DNA of 33,137 nt from NCBI GenBank assembly GCA_028278305.1, contig JANQEP010000134.1, positions 1 through 33,137 on the forward strand, given 5' to 3'. Positions 17,623 to 24,822 of this stretch are shown in pieces; the stretch's first letter is position 1, and every line of letters begins with the position of its first letter. A model generated the notes under the pieces. The model worked only from the letters and a program-made list of their open reading frames with translations. It made no database searches and was not told the origin of the DNA. The position numbers were made by a program, and so were the translations under genes. Origin of the DNA: Candidatus Gastranaerophilales bacterium (GTDB lineage: Bacteria > Cyanobacteriota > Vampirovibrionia > Gastranaerophilales > UBA9971).

Positions 17623-17673
17623 TTGCTTCTCTCTTTTGGAATAAATGCTTTTATAAATTATACAGCAATTATA

Positions 17674-17726
17674 AGGGGGTAAAGAATAAAAACTTACGCA
17701 TTTTAAAATTTTTTATTACTTCCTTA
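17674..17726 (+). repeat. family C intergenic repeat, copy 4 (fullest copy)
   Basis: It runs from AAGGGGGTAAAGAATAAAAA through the A/T core to ATTACTTCCTTA. A family A element follows three bases later. With it, this fills most of the 17623-17967 gap, which otherwise holds no gene. Confidence 0.75.
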
Positions 17727-17729
17727 GTT

Positions 17730-17890
17730 AACCTGAATCACGAAATACGTAAAACTCTGTAATAGTCTGCTGAAATTTTCTCAAAGTCGCCCACCCGCCC
17801 TCCCTCAGAGGTGGTTAAGGGACTTCGTCCCTTAACAATTCCATATAGATTTTGAGAAAATTTTAAAAAATACAATTCGTGATTCGAGTT
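17730..17890. repeat. family A palindromic element, copy with both ends
   Basis: The left end AACCTGAATCACGAA (17730-17744) and right end TTCGTGATTCGAGTT (17876-17890) are inverted repeats with two changes. The inner pair is GAAATTTTCTCAAAGTC (17772-17788) and GATTTTGAGAAAATTTT (17848-17864). Inside lies a perfect 10-bp hairpin with a three-base loop (17814-17836, GTTAAGGGAC and GTCCCTTAAC). The region next to it (CCACCCGCC and CCCTCAGAGGTGGTTAA) is shared with the copy at 10918-11066. Confidence 0.8.
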
Positions 17891-17967
17891 TATTAGAAAG
17901 ATTTTTACTTTATAACATTGCTGCCGTAAAAAAGAAGGTTTGAGCAAACTTCACAATAAAAACCAGC

Positions 17968-18132
17968 TTATAAAGTCTTTTTAATACATGACCAGATGCC
18001 CCCTATAAGTCCGAGCATTGAACAAATTATCGTAAACACCGGCGCGTCGGCTGAGAGATATTTATCAATGGACATTCCTATAAAAAAACCTATAATAATG
18101 GAAGCAAGAAGCCTGAAAGGTATATCCCACAT
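17968..18132 (-). CDS. AtpZ/AtpI-like small membrane protein, 54 aa
   Basis: This short gene is easily missed. Its ATG (18130-18132) comes one base after the stop of the gamma-glutamyltransferase-family gene. The protein has two membrane helices (about residues 7-22 and 33-49). It carries the glycine pattern GFFIGMSIDKYL, then APVFTIICSMLGLIGGIW and a basic end. That pattern (G-x3-G-x2-hD, a short polar turn, then G-x2-G in helix two) is typical of the AtpZ/AtpI family. These proteins normally precede atpB in ATP synthase operons and may act in magnesium or calcium uptake or c-ring assembly. No ATP synthase gene is visible here. Assignment rests on the pattern alone. Confidence 0.7.
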   Translation of the reverse strand: MWDIPFRLLASIIIGFFIGMSIDKYLSADAPVFTIICSMLGLIGGIWSCIKKTL

Positions 18133-18133
18133 T

Positions 18134-19690
18134 TTATAACTCAACAATTCTGCTTTTGCCGCATCTTCTGGGGTCAGAACATGCTGTAAGCCTGTCTTTA
18201 TTTAACCTTACGCATTGAACGCCGCCAAAATACATATCCAGGTCGTCGAATTTTATAACTTCCCACTCATCAGGAATCCGGCTTTCATCAAGTTCCATTT
18301 TTGACTCAACTACAAGTTTTCCGTCTTCCCAGTGAACCCGTGGCATTTTAACGGCATCGCATAAATTAAGGTTAAGATCTGAAATATTAATTATAGTCTG
18401 CATTATAGCAGGGGCAATCCTGGAAGCCCCGGGGCTTCCTATTGCCAGGATATCATTGTTTTCAACATCAACAGCTATGGTCGGAGCCATTCCGCTTACC
18501 AGCCTCATTCCCGGTTCCAGGGCATGAAAACCAAACGGGTTCAGCTCAAGTTCCCCTAAAGTGTTTCCAAAACATATTCCCGTGCCGGGAAGCGCAACCC
18601 CTGAGCCATATCCCATACTCATTGTTATACTGCATGCATTTCCCAGGTCATCAGAGCATGAAATCTGTGTGGTATTCGGACAGGGAATAATATTAGCGTA
18701 TTTTTCCAGTACATAATCGTCTTTAACAAGGTTATACATATCATTAAAATTCCTGTTGCCCTGCCGGAAAAGCGAATACCTGTCATTAAGAGCTGTATGG
18801 ATTATCCTGCCCAGCTTTGATACTGTATTCGGGTCATAACCTTTAAAGTTAAGATAAGATATGGCTTTTAGCATCTGTATAAGCGCAAGTCCCCCTGCCG
18901 AAGGCGGGGGATTCGTGTATATACCGTAATTTTTATATTTCATGCCAAGGGGTTTTCTTTCGATAACCCGGTAATTTTTCAGGTCATCGGGCGTAACCAG
19001 CCCTCCGCCTTCACGTATGTGCTCAGACATTTTGCGGGCTATTTCACCTTTGTAAATAATGTCAGTGCCTTCATCAGCCATGATTTCAAAGGTATTTGCC
19101 AGATCAGGATTTTTCATCGGGTAGTCTTTAACCGGAATTTCCCCATTTCCAGAAGAAAGAAGGCTTTTTGAATATTCCGTGAACCAGTGAATCTTCCGGG
19201 CTGAGAGAGAAAGCCAGTATGCAACCGTTGAGTTCAGGGGAACCCCTTCCCTTGCATGTTTTATTGCAGGTGAGAGAATATCCTTCATAGCGAGGTTTCC
19301 AAAGTTTTTAGCTACAAGCTCAAGCCCCTTTGAAGTTCCCGGTACTCCAATTGAGCAATACCCGGTTATTACATCTATTCCGATTCCATAGGGAACTCTT
19401 ACGGTCCGCATATTTTTACCAAATTCACTTTTATCAAGACCCATGCCCGGCATGGCATCGAAAAAGTCAAATACAACAGGGTCTTTTCCCGCAACTTTTA
19501 TAGTTGCAAAACCACCCCCGCCAATGCTGCACATCAGGATATTCGAAACCATCAGGTCAAACGCCCCGGCTATCGCAGTGTCAAAAGCGTTTCCGCCCAT
19601 TAATGCGGCTTCTGCCGCTGCGTCGGTTGCGTATGGAGTACAGCTTGCTATTGCGACTTTACCGGGTTTTATCTTATTCATTCCATCCAC
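18134..19690 (-). CDS. gamma-glutamyltransferase-family enzyme with atypical substrate pocket
   Basis: This 518-aa Ntn-hydrolase should self-cleave before a catalytic threonine. The family motif TTQISC places the nucleophile at Thr340, followed by the usual GNACSITMSMGYGSG strand. PPPSAGG (261-267) is also conserved. Two substrate-binding sites are not. The segment that normally reads D-x-R-E-x-A-P is DFFDAMP (75-81), losing the arginine that binds the glutamate carboxylate. The usual N-N-x-M-D-D-F loop is replaced around GNTLGELE. There is no signal peptide, unlike periplasmic GGT. An acylase or amidohydrolase on another substrate (HpxW-like members exist) is plausible. The start at 19690 is the likely ATG; a second in-frame ATG lies three codons on. 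The AtpZ-like gene follows by one base. Confidence 0.8.
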   Translation of the reverse strand: MDGMNKIKPGKVAIASCTPYATDAAAEAALMGGNAFDTAIAGAFDLMVSNILMCSIGGGGFATIKVAGKDPVVFDFFDAMPGMGLDKSEFGKNMRTVRVPYGIGIDVITGYCSIGVPGTSKGLELVAKNFGNLAMKDILSPAIKHAREGVPLNSTVAYWLSLSARKIHWFTEYSKSLLSSGNGEIPVKDYPMKNPDLANTFEIMADEGTDIIYKGEIARKMSEHIREGGGLVTPDDLKNYRVIERKPLGMKYKNYGIYTNPPPSAGGLALIQMLKAISYLNFKGYDPNTVSKLGRIIHTALNDRYSLFRQGNRNFNDMYNLVKDDYVLEKYANIIPCPNTTQISCSDDLGNACSITMSMGYGSGVALPGTGICFGNTLGELELNPFGFHALEPGMRLVSGMAPTIAVDVENNDILAIGSPGASRIAPAIMQTIINISDLNLNLCDAVKMPRVHWEDGKLVVESKMELDESRIPDEWEVIKFDDLDMYFGGVQCVRLNKDRLTACSDPRRCGKSRIVEL

Positions 19691-19755
19691 TCTTTTTTTA
19701 CAGCTTTTATAAAGGTTATCTAAAATTGCTATGGGGTTTAAAAAAAATTTAATTC

Positions 19756-19764
19756 TGATATAAT
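19756..19764 (+). promoter_or_regulatory. extended -10 promoter of the putative RNA
   Basis: TGATATAAT is a perfect extended -10 (TG-N-TATAAT, hexamer 19759-19764). No good -35 is present, which is normal for extended -10 promoters. Transcription would begin near 19771, exactly at the base of the first hairpin. Confidence 0.6.
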
Positions 19765-19770
19765 ATCTTT

Positions 19771-20000
19771 AGAGGGCGAGAGTGCGCTAATACTCTCATT
19801 AAAGCCCCTCTTAAGAAAACTAAGATTCGCAGAACGAGTAGTAGAAGTAAAAGTGCTACTCGTTCTTTAATTGTAATCTTAATTTCCAGATAGCATCACC
19901 TCCTTTCATCGGGTTATCACGTTTTGAGCGTGTCCGGCGAAGAAGAATCAGGGGCTGCCCGTCTGCTGTATTTTCAAAGTTCACTCTGAAAATTATTTTG
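19771..20000 (+). ncRNA. putative structured RNA of about 230 nt with anti-Shine-Dalgarno segment
   Basis: It starts just after the TGATATAAT promoter. Hairpin 1 (19772-19810) pairs GAGGGC with GCCCCTC (one bulge) and GAGAGT with ACTCTC. Hairpin 2 pairs TAAGATT (19821-19827) with AATCTTA (19875-19881) and AGAACGAGTAG (19831-19841) with CTACTCGTTCT (19856-19866), all perfectly. An apparently unpaired ATCACCTCCTTTC (19895-19907) follows; it is identical to the 3' end of bacterial 16S rRNA and could bind ribosome-binding sites of mRNAs. A short hairpin with ATTTTCA/TGAAAAT arms (19970-19993) and a T-rich tail may end it. It does not match 6S, tmRNA, RNase P or SRP RNA motifs that I can recognise. 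The family and 3' end are uncertain. Confidence 0.5.
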
Positions 20001-20020
20001 TAAGTTAATTTTTACAAACT

Positions 20021-20049
20021 TTTCAGAAAGCCGGTTAAAACTGTATAAT
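20021..20049 (+). promoter_or_regulatory. putative promoter of the histidine kinase gene
   Basis: TATAAT (20044-20049) is a perfect -10. A weak -35, TTTCAG (20021-20026), is 17 bases upstream. Transcription near 20056 gives a leader of about 27 bases with no visible Shine-Dalgarno. The promoter would make the kinase transcript separate from the upstream RNA. Confidence 0.45.
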
Positions 20050-20082
20050 TTTTTAAAGAAACTATTCAGATACTATTATATT

Positions 20083-21717
20083 ATGACTTCATCGGGTTTT
20101 GATCAAGAAAATAAACATAAATATACTGAATTACTTATAAATTCGAAAGATTTATTGCTGCTCGAGTTTAATAAAAATGCGGAAATCATCTTTGCAAACG
20201 CCGGGCTGGAGGAATTACTGGGATGGAAACAGTGTGATATCAAAGAATTAAGAGCATCCTGTATTTTTGACTTTAGAATCTCTGAAGTTGAGAGAATTCT
20301 AAGGGAAAAAGAGGATTATTTTTGTGAAATCAATCTTTTAACAAAAAATAAAGAATTTATTCCTTCAAAAACAAAATTTATCAGGCATGATAGCGGTATT
20401 ATAGCCCTGTCAACCCCGTTATTTGAGATTTATGAAGAAAAAAAATCCTCCTCAAAGCTCACTGAAACCTTACAGATAATAAAAGATATATTAATTCAAC
20501 AGCCGGAAGGTGATGTTTTTTCCCTGTTGTTTACTAAAATCAGAGAACTTCTTAAATATGACCAGGCTATAATTCTTCTTCTGGAAGGTGATTCACTGAT
20601 TATAAAAGCCAGGGACAATATAAGCCTGGCAAATCCGAATTACAGTAAGCTGATTTCCGTAAAAGACAGGGGCCTGGTAAAAATAATCAGGCAAAGAGCC
20701 AGTGTTCTTGAGAATAAAAATATTTCACTGCCCTCAGAACTTGGTATTGCTTCTGCGACTGCCCCGGCATCGGTGCTTGCAGCCCCTTTAACCGTAAGGG
20801 AAATGGTTTACGGAATCGTTGTTTTAATCAAGAATTCTGGCTGTTACGATAAAAATGATGCTAAAATGCTTGAAACTATTGTTTCTGCAGCTTCTTACCT
20901 TATCAAGGATGCCGAGTTAAGCGGTGTTTTTAAGATGCAGCTAAAGGTTTTAAAGGACAATATCAGGGAAAGAAGCCGGGCGCTCGAGCTTATAAGGGAG
21001 CAGAATAAGAAAATCCTTGAAGCTGACAGGATTAAAAACGAGTTTCTGGCAAATATGTCGCATGAACTAAGAACCCCTCTAAACGCTATTATTGGCTTTT
21101 CTGAAGCCCTAAATCTCAATATTTTCGGTGCGCTGAACGAAAAACAGACTGAATATATTAATGATATCCATGCCAGCGGGCTTCATCTTCTCAGGATGAT
21201 CAATGATCTTCTGGATTTGTCAAAGATTGAATCCGGGAAAATGGAACTTAACACTGAGCTTTTTAATGTTAATAATGCTATAGAAGAGGCTGTTAGCGTA
21301 ATTAAGTCTCTTGCTGATAAGAAAAATATAAGCCTGAAAATAGATTCAGATGGTAAAAATATTGAAATAACAGCAGATAAAAGAAAGTTTCAGCAGATTT
21401 TATATAATCTGCTGAGCAATGCCATAAAATTTACGGAAGAAAAAGGAAAAGTCACTGTAAGCCTTGTTGATAAAAAAGATAAAATGGAAATCTCGGTTAA
21501 AGACAACGGAATAGGTATACCAGAAGAATTTCATGAAAAAATATTCGAGAAATTTCAGCAGGTAGAAAACCATATTTCGGAAAAAACAGGAAACACCGGT
21601 CTGGGACTTACAATTACAAAGGAATTAATAGAAATGCACGGCGGTAAAATTCAGGTTGAAAGTAAGAAAGGTAAGGGGTCAAACTTTACTTTTACGCTCT
21701 CGAAGAGCCCTTTATAA
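20083..21717 (+). CDS. soluble PAS-GAF hybrid-free sensor histidine kinase
   Basis: This is a 544-aa cytoplasmic sensor kinase without membrane helices. In order it has a PAS-like domain (about residues 10-115), a GAF domain (about 135-275), a coiled coil (about 283-318), a HisKA domain with phospho-acceptor His327 in NMSHELRTPLNAIIGF, and a HATPase domain. The ATPase carries NLLSNAIKF (N box), DNGIGIP (G1), an FQQVE F box and GLGLTITKEL (G2). All catalytic boxes are intact. The signal is presumably internal, as PAS and GAF domains bind small molecules. No response regulator gene is adjacent; the nearest is at 26827 and is NarL-type, an unusual partner for this kinase class. The ATG at 20083 has no clear ribosome-binding site. 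Confidence 0.9.
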   Translation: MTSSGFDQENKHKYTELLINSKDLLLLEFNKNAEIIFANAGLEELLGWKQCDIKELRASCIFDFRISEVERILREKEDYFCEINLLTKNKEFIPSKTKFIRHDSGIIALSTPLFEIYEEKKSSSKLTETLQIIKDILIQQPEGDVFSLLFTKIRELLKYDQAIILLLEGDSLIIKARDNISLANPNYSKLISVKDRGLVKIIRQRASVLENKNISLPSELGIASATAPASVLAAPLTVREMVYGIVVLIKNSGCYDKNDAKMLETIVSAASYLIKDAELSGVFKMQLKVLKDNIRERSRALELIREQNKKILEADRIKNEFLANMSHELRTPLNAIIGFSEALNLNIFGALNEKQTEYINDIHASGLHLLRMINDLLDLSKIESGKMELNTELFNVNNAIEEAVSVIKSLADKKNISLKIDSDGKNIEITADKRKFQQILYNLLSNAIKFTEEKGKVTVSLVDKKDKMEISVKDNGIGIPEEFHEKIFEKFQQVENHISEKTGNTGLGLTITKELIEMHGGKIQVESKKGKGSNFTFTLSKSPL

Positions 21718-21776
21718 CATTTTACCGCGGAATTTTTTGACTATGTCCCTTGAGGGCGGGCGCGGCAGCTAACGCA

Positions 21777-21846
21777 GTAGCTCATTCATGGGTGGGGGAT
21801 TTTTGAAAAATTTTAAAATGCGTAAGTTTTTATTCTTTACCCCTTA
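21777..21846 (-). repeat. family C copy 5 joined to a fragment of element E
   Basis: AGCTCATTCATGGGTGGG and the following GATTTTTGAAAAATTTT match the end of element E (8883-8917). They continue directly into a family C copy (21799-21846) ending TATTCTTTACCCCTTAA. The same E-to-C junction occurs at 4622-4671, so the two units may belong to one larger element. It fills most of the short gap before the ATPase gene. Confidence 0.65.
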
Positions 21847-21907
21847 AAAAAATTTACTTTTAGAGGTAAAAAAATTAAAATTAATAATGTAAGGGAAAAA
21901 TAAAAAT

Positions 21908-23257
21908 ATGCAGGAAATAAATCATCAAAATCTGGTAGAAACTTTTCGTGACAGGGTTATTAGTATTATAGACAATACTGAAACCTATAAATACAGGGGT
22001 ACTGTATCTAAACTCCTGGGCTTAACTGTTGAGGCAAAGCTTCCCGGTCTTAAAATCGGAGATTTATGCTATATAGAAACCGTTAACGGAGAACAAAAAC
22101 CTGCAGAAGTCGTTGCTTTTAAAGGTGAAGTAGCGCAGATGCTGCTTTTATACGACGGGTCAGGAATTGCGCAGGGCAGCCTGGTCACGTCAACCGGAAT
22201 GCCCATCAGCTTTCCTATGGGTGAATTTCTTCTGGGCAGGCTTATAAACCCTTTAGGAATACCTCTTGACGGAAAACCCCTGGACACTTCCTGCGCTGTA
22301 TACAGACCCATAGACCATGACCCGCCTGATGCTTTTACAAGACCTATAATTAAGGAAAAATTCCAGACAGGGATCAGGGTTATTGATTCCCTGCTTACGC
22401 TGGGGGCAGGTCAGAGAATAGGGCTTTTTGCGGGAAGCGGGGTCGGTAAAAGTACACTGCTCGGCATGATGGCAAGAAATACGGAAGCTGATGTCAATGT
22501 TATGGCTCTGATTGGAGAGCGAGGCAGGGAAGTTAAGGAATTTATAGAAAACAGCCTCGGTGAAGAAGGAATGAAAAGGTCAGTGCTTGTCTGCTCTACA
22601 GGAGACCAGCCCCCATTGATCAGGATGAGGGCGTTTCAGTCAGCCACGGCTGTTTGTGAATATTTCAGGGACCAGGGTAAAAAGGTCCTTCTTATGACGG
22701 ATACCGTTACAAGATGCGCCATGGCAGGTAGGGAAGTCGGGCTTTCTATCGGGGAGCCGCCAACTATGAAAGGTTATCCTCCTTCAATCTTTTCCTGGCT
22801 GCAGAGGGTTCTTGAAAGAACCGGTACAAGCCCTAAAGGCTCTATTACAGCGCTTTATACCGTTCTTATGGAAGGCGATGACATTAACGACCCGGTTGTT
22901 GATACTGTAAGAGGAATCGTGGACGGGCATATCTTTCTTTCAAGGAAAATTGCAGAGATGAACCATTATCCTGCGGTTGATGTGCTTGGCAGTATCAGCA
23001 GGCTTTTTCCGGAAATTACCGATCTTGAGCATCAGGAAGCTGTCGCAAAAATGCGGAAGCTGCTTGCTGTTTACCGGGAAAACAAAGACCTGATTGACGT
23101 GGGGATGTACCAGGCAGGGCAAAACCCTCTTCTTGACAAGGCTATTGAAATGATGCCCGAGATCAACAGGTTTTTACAGCAGAGAATTACCGAGTCAGTC
23201 GATATGAAAAGTACCCTGACTCACTTAAAGCAAATGATGATAGATGTTGATGTGTAG
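21908..23257 (+). CDS. fliI: FliI/SctN-type secretion ATPase
   Basis: This is the hexameric ATPase that unfolds and feeds substrates into a flagellar or type III secretion export gate at the inner membrane. The length of 449 aa is normal. The N-terminal beta-barrel domain spans about 20-110. The Walker A motif GSGVGKST is at 176-183, followed by the IGERGREVKEFIE motif and a Walker B strand (KVLLMTDTVTR). The C-terminal domain ends in QQRITESVDMKS. The GERGREV segment and lack of F1-beta features separate it from ATP synthase subunits. No FliH, FliJ, FliF or FlhA gene is near, so FliI versus SctN cannot be decided; the symbol is provisional. The next gene encodes an exported protein. Confidence 0.88.
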   Translation: MQEINHQNLVETFRDRVISIIDNTETYKYRGTVSKLLGLTVEAKLPGLKIGDLCYIETVNGEQKPAEVVAFKGEVAQMLLLYDGSGIAQGSLVTSTGMPISFPMGEFLLGRLINPLGIPLDGKPLDTSCAVYRPIDHDPPDAFTRPIIKEKFQTGIRVIDSLLTLGAGQRIGLFAGSGVGKSTLLGMMARNTEADVNVMALIGERGREVKEFIENSLGEEGMKRSVLVCSTGDQPPLIRMRAFQSATAVCEYFRDQGKKVLLMTDTVTRCAMAGREVGLSIGEPPTMKGYPPSIFSWLQRVLERTGTSPKGSITALYTVLMEGDDINDPVVDTVRGIVDGHIFLSRKIAEMNHYPAVDVLGSISRLFPEITDLEHQEAVAKMRKLLAVYRENKDLIDVGMYQAGQNPLLDKAIEMMPEINRFLQQRITESVDMKSTLTHLKQMMIDVDV

Positions 23258-23338
23258 AAATCGAGGGTATTTTTTTTTTATTGGTTTAAGTATAATTTTT
23301 ATACAGGAAAAAATAAAAATTTTTTATGAGGTCTTAAT

Positions 23339-23989
23339 ATGCCAAGAACTATAATGTTTGTTTTCGCACTGGGGTGCGTGTTTTTAAGTCTTTCAATGCA
23401 TGCACGGGCTGAAAATAAATTGACAGCTCCTTTTAAAGCGCCTTTTTCCATTTTTAGCGACAAAAAAAACAAAGAGGCTGAGGAAAATAGCGATAATTTA
23501 AATACACATATTGAAAAAAATGTAAAAGCAGGTGAAAACCAGAAATTAACCAGAGTTTATGATCCCAAAAATAAGCTTGGAATAACATATATTGAAAACA
23601 TAATCAGAAAAGCCGAGTTCTATCTTGAAGAAGAAGATTTTGATTCGGCAAAACAGGCTTTGGATAAGATTAGTGAATGGGTATATGATGCAACAGAATA
23701 TCATACAGATCTTTTTAAAACCCTGAAAAATATTGAAAATTCCGAAGCCCAGGCAAATGTCGAAAGAAACCTTGCCATACAATTCGCTATTTTAAGAGAC
23801 AGGGCTTTATTTCTGGAATCAAAAGTGCATATTGCAAACGGAAAGCAAAAACAGGCGGTTGAAAAACTTGTAGAAATTGTAAGATCCCAGCCTAAAACTG
23901 ATCTGGGATTTAAAGCATATGAAACTCTTCAGGAAATAGGTTTTACGTATAAGATTGAGTATGAAATGATTGATAATAAGGCAGAATAA
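23339..23989 (+). CDS. exported helical/TPR-like protein, 216 aa
   Basis: It has a signal peptide (about residues 1-24, MPRTIMFVFALGCVFLSLSM, cleavage near HARAEN). A charged linker follows, and then helical pairs from about residue 70 that look like TPR or similar repeats (YIENIIRKAEFYLEEEDFDS, then RALFLESKVHIANGKQKQAV). It probably acts in the periplasm as a binding or assembly factor, but the function is not recognised. It starts 81 bases after the FliI-like gene and is followed 22 bases later by a nitroreductase gene, so it may share a transcript with both. A T-rich stretch after the ATPase stop is not a clear terminator. Confidence 0.75.
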   Translation: MPRTIMFVFALGCVFLSLSMHARAENKLTAPFKAPFSIFSDKKNKEAEENSDNLNTHIEKNVKAGENQKLTRVYDPKNKLGITYIENIIRKAEFYLEEEDFDSAKQALDKISEWVYDATEYHTDLFKTLKNIENSEAQANVERNLAIQFAILRDRALFLESKVHIANGKQKQAVEKLVEIVRSQPKTDLGFKAYETLQEIGFTYKIEYEMIDNKAE

Positions 23990-24011
23990 AGTTTTTAAAC
24001 GGAGGAAAAAA

Positions 24012-24671
24012 TTGATTTTAAGTGAAATAACCCGGAGATACAGCGTAAGAAATTTTTCTGATAAAGAACTGCCTGATGAAGTTATAGAAGACATTCTGGA
24101 AGCCGCCAGGCTTGCGCCGTCCTGGATGAATATTCAGTGCTGGCATTTTATCGTTGTCAAAGACCCGGCAAATAAAGCCCTGCTATCCCAGCTTTCTCAC
24201 GGACAGCCGCATGTTGAGAGTGCAAAGGCTGTTATAATATGCTGCGGGGATAAAGATTCCTGGGAAGAAGAGCTCTACAGGAAAAATATCGAGGCTAAAA
24301 AGGGTATATCCGCGGAAAGAATAGAAATGATGCTTAAAAACCCCGCGTTTAATCCGAAATTAAAAGGAAGCGGCGTTGTAACCGCAAGAACCATTGAGCA
24401 GTTAACTTATGCTATTGCGTATATGACAATAGAAGCCCGGGCAAAAGGAGTTGGCGCCTGTGTAATAGGCGGTATGGGTAATGATCTTACCGGGTCAGTA
24501 CCGGAAGTTTACGAGCTTGCGAGAAAAACATTTGAAATTCCCGAAAACACAGAAATCATGACTATGCTGGCACTTGGATATCCTGAAGAGGATCAGGAAA
24601 AACCGGAAAAAATCAGGAAACCTTTTGAAGAAATTGTTTCCTGGGGGTTTTACGGAAATAAAAAGCATTAA
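24012..24671 (+). CDS. nitroreductase-family flavoprotein, 219 aa
   Basis: This is an FMN-dependent NAD(P)H oxidoreductase of the nitroreductase family. RRYSVRNF (8-15) binds the FMN phosphate and EAARLAPSWMNIQCW is the second FMN contact region. GVGACVIGG and the closing LALGYPEE motif are also typical. The start chosen is TTG at 24012, because a perfect GGAGG ribosome-binding site (24001-24005) lies seven bases upstream. The same frame extends to an ATG at 23970, but that would overlap the preceding gene and put a basic, unlike-family tail on the protein. Substrate unknown: quinones, nitro-compounds or flavins are all possible. It is probably the third gene after the FliI-like and exported proteins. 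Confidence 0.85.
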   Translation: MILSEITRRYSVRNFSDKELPDEVIEDILEAARLAPSWMNIQCWHFIVVKDPANKALLSQLSHGQPHVESAKAVIICCGDKDSWEEELYRKNIEAKKGISAERIEMMLKNPAFNPKLKGSGVVTARTIEQLTYAIAYMTIEARAKGVGACVIGGMGNDLTGSVPEVYELARKTFEIPENTEIMTMLALGYPEEDQEKPEKIRKPFEEIVSWGFYGNKKH

Positions 24672-24822
24672 TTTTTAACTTTCCTTAATATTATGCCAAT
24701 TTAAAAAAATAATCGTTATACCAAAAAAAATTTATAAGCAGTAACTTGAGTTATAACAAGACAAGATTTGAAATTAAATGATAAAATATTTCTTGTGACA
24801 GTGACCGTAAGCTTTTGAAGAA

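Noticed and set aside
19771-20000. Known structural RNA (6S, tmRNA, RNase P or SRP RNA)
   Set aside because: No tmRNA tag frame or tRNA-like end, no RNase P P4 motif, no SRP GGAAG loop context, and no long closing stem joining both ends as in 6S.
23970-24011. Upstream ATG extension of the nitroreductase
   Set aside because: It overlaps the preceding gene, adds a basic tail, and would ignore the perfect GGAGG site in front of the TTG at 24012.
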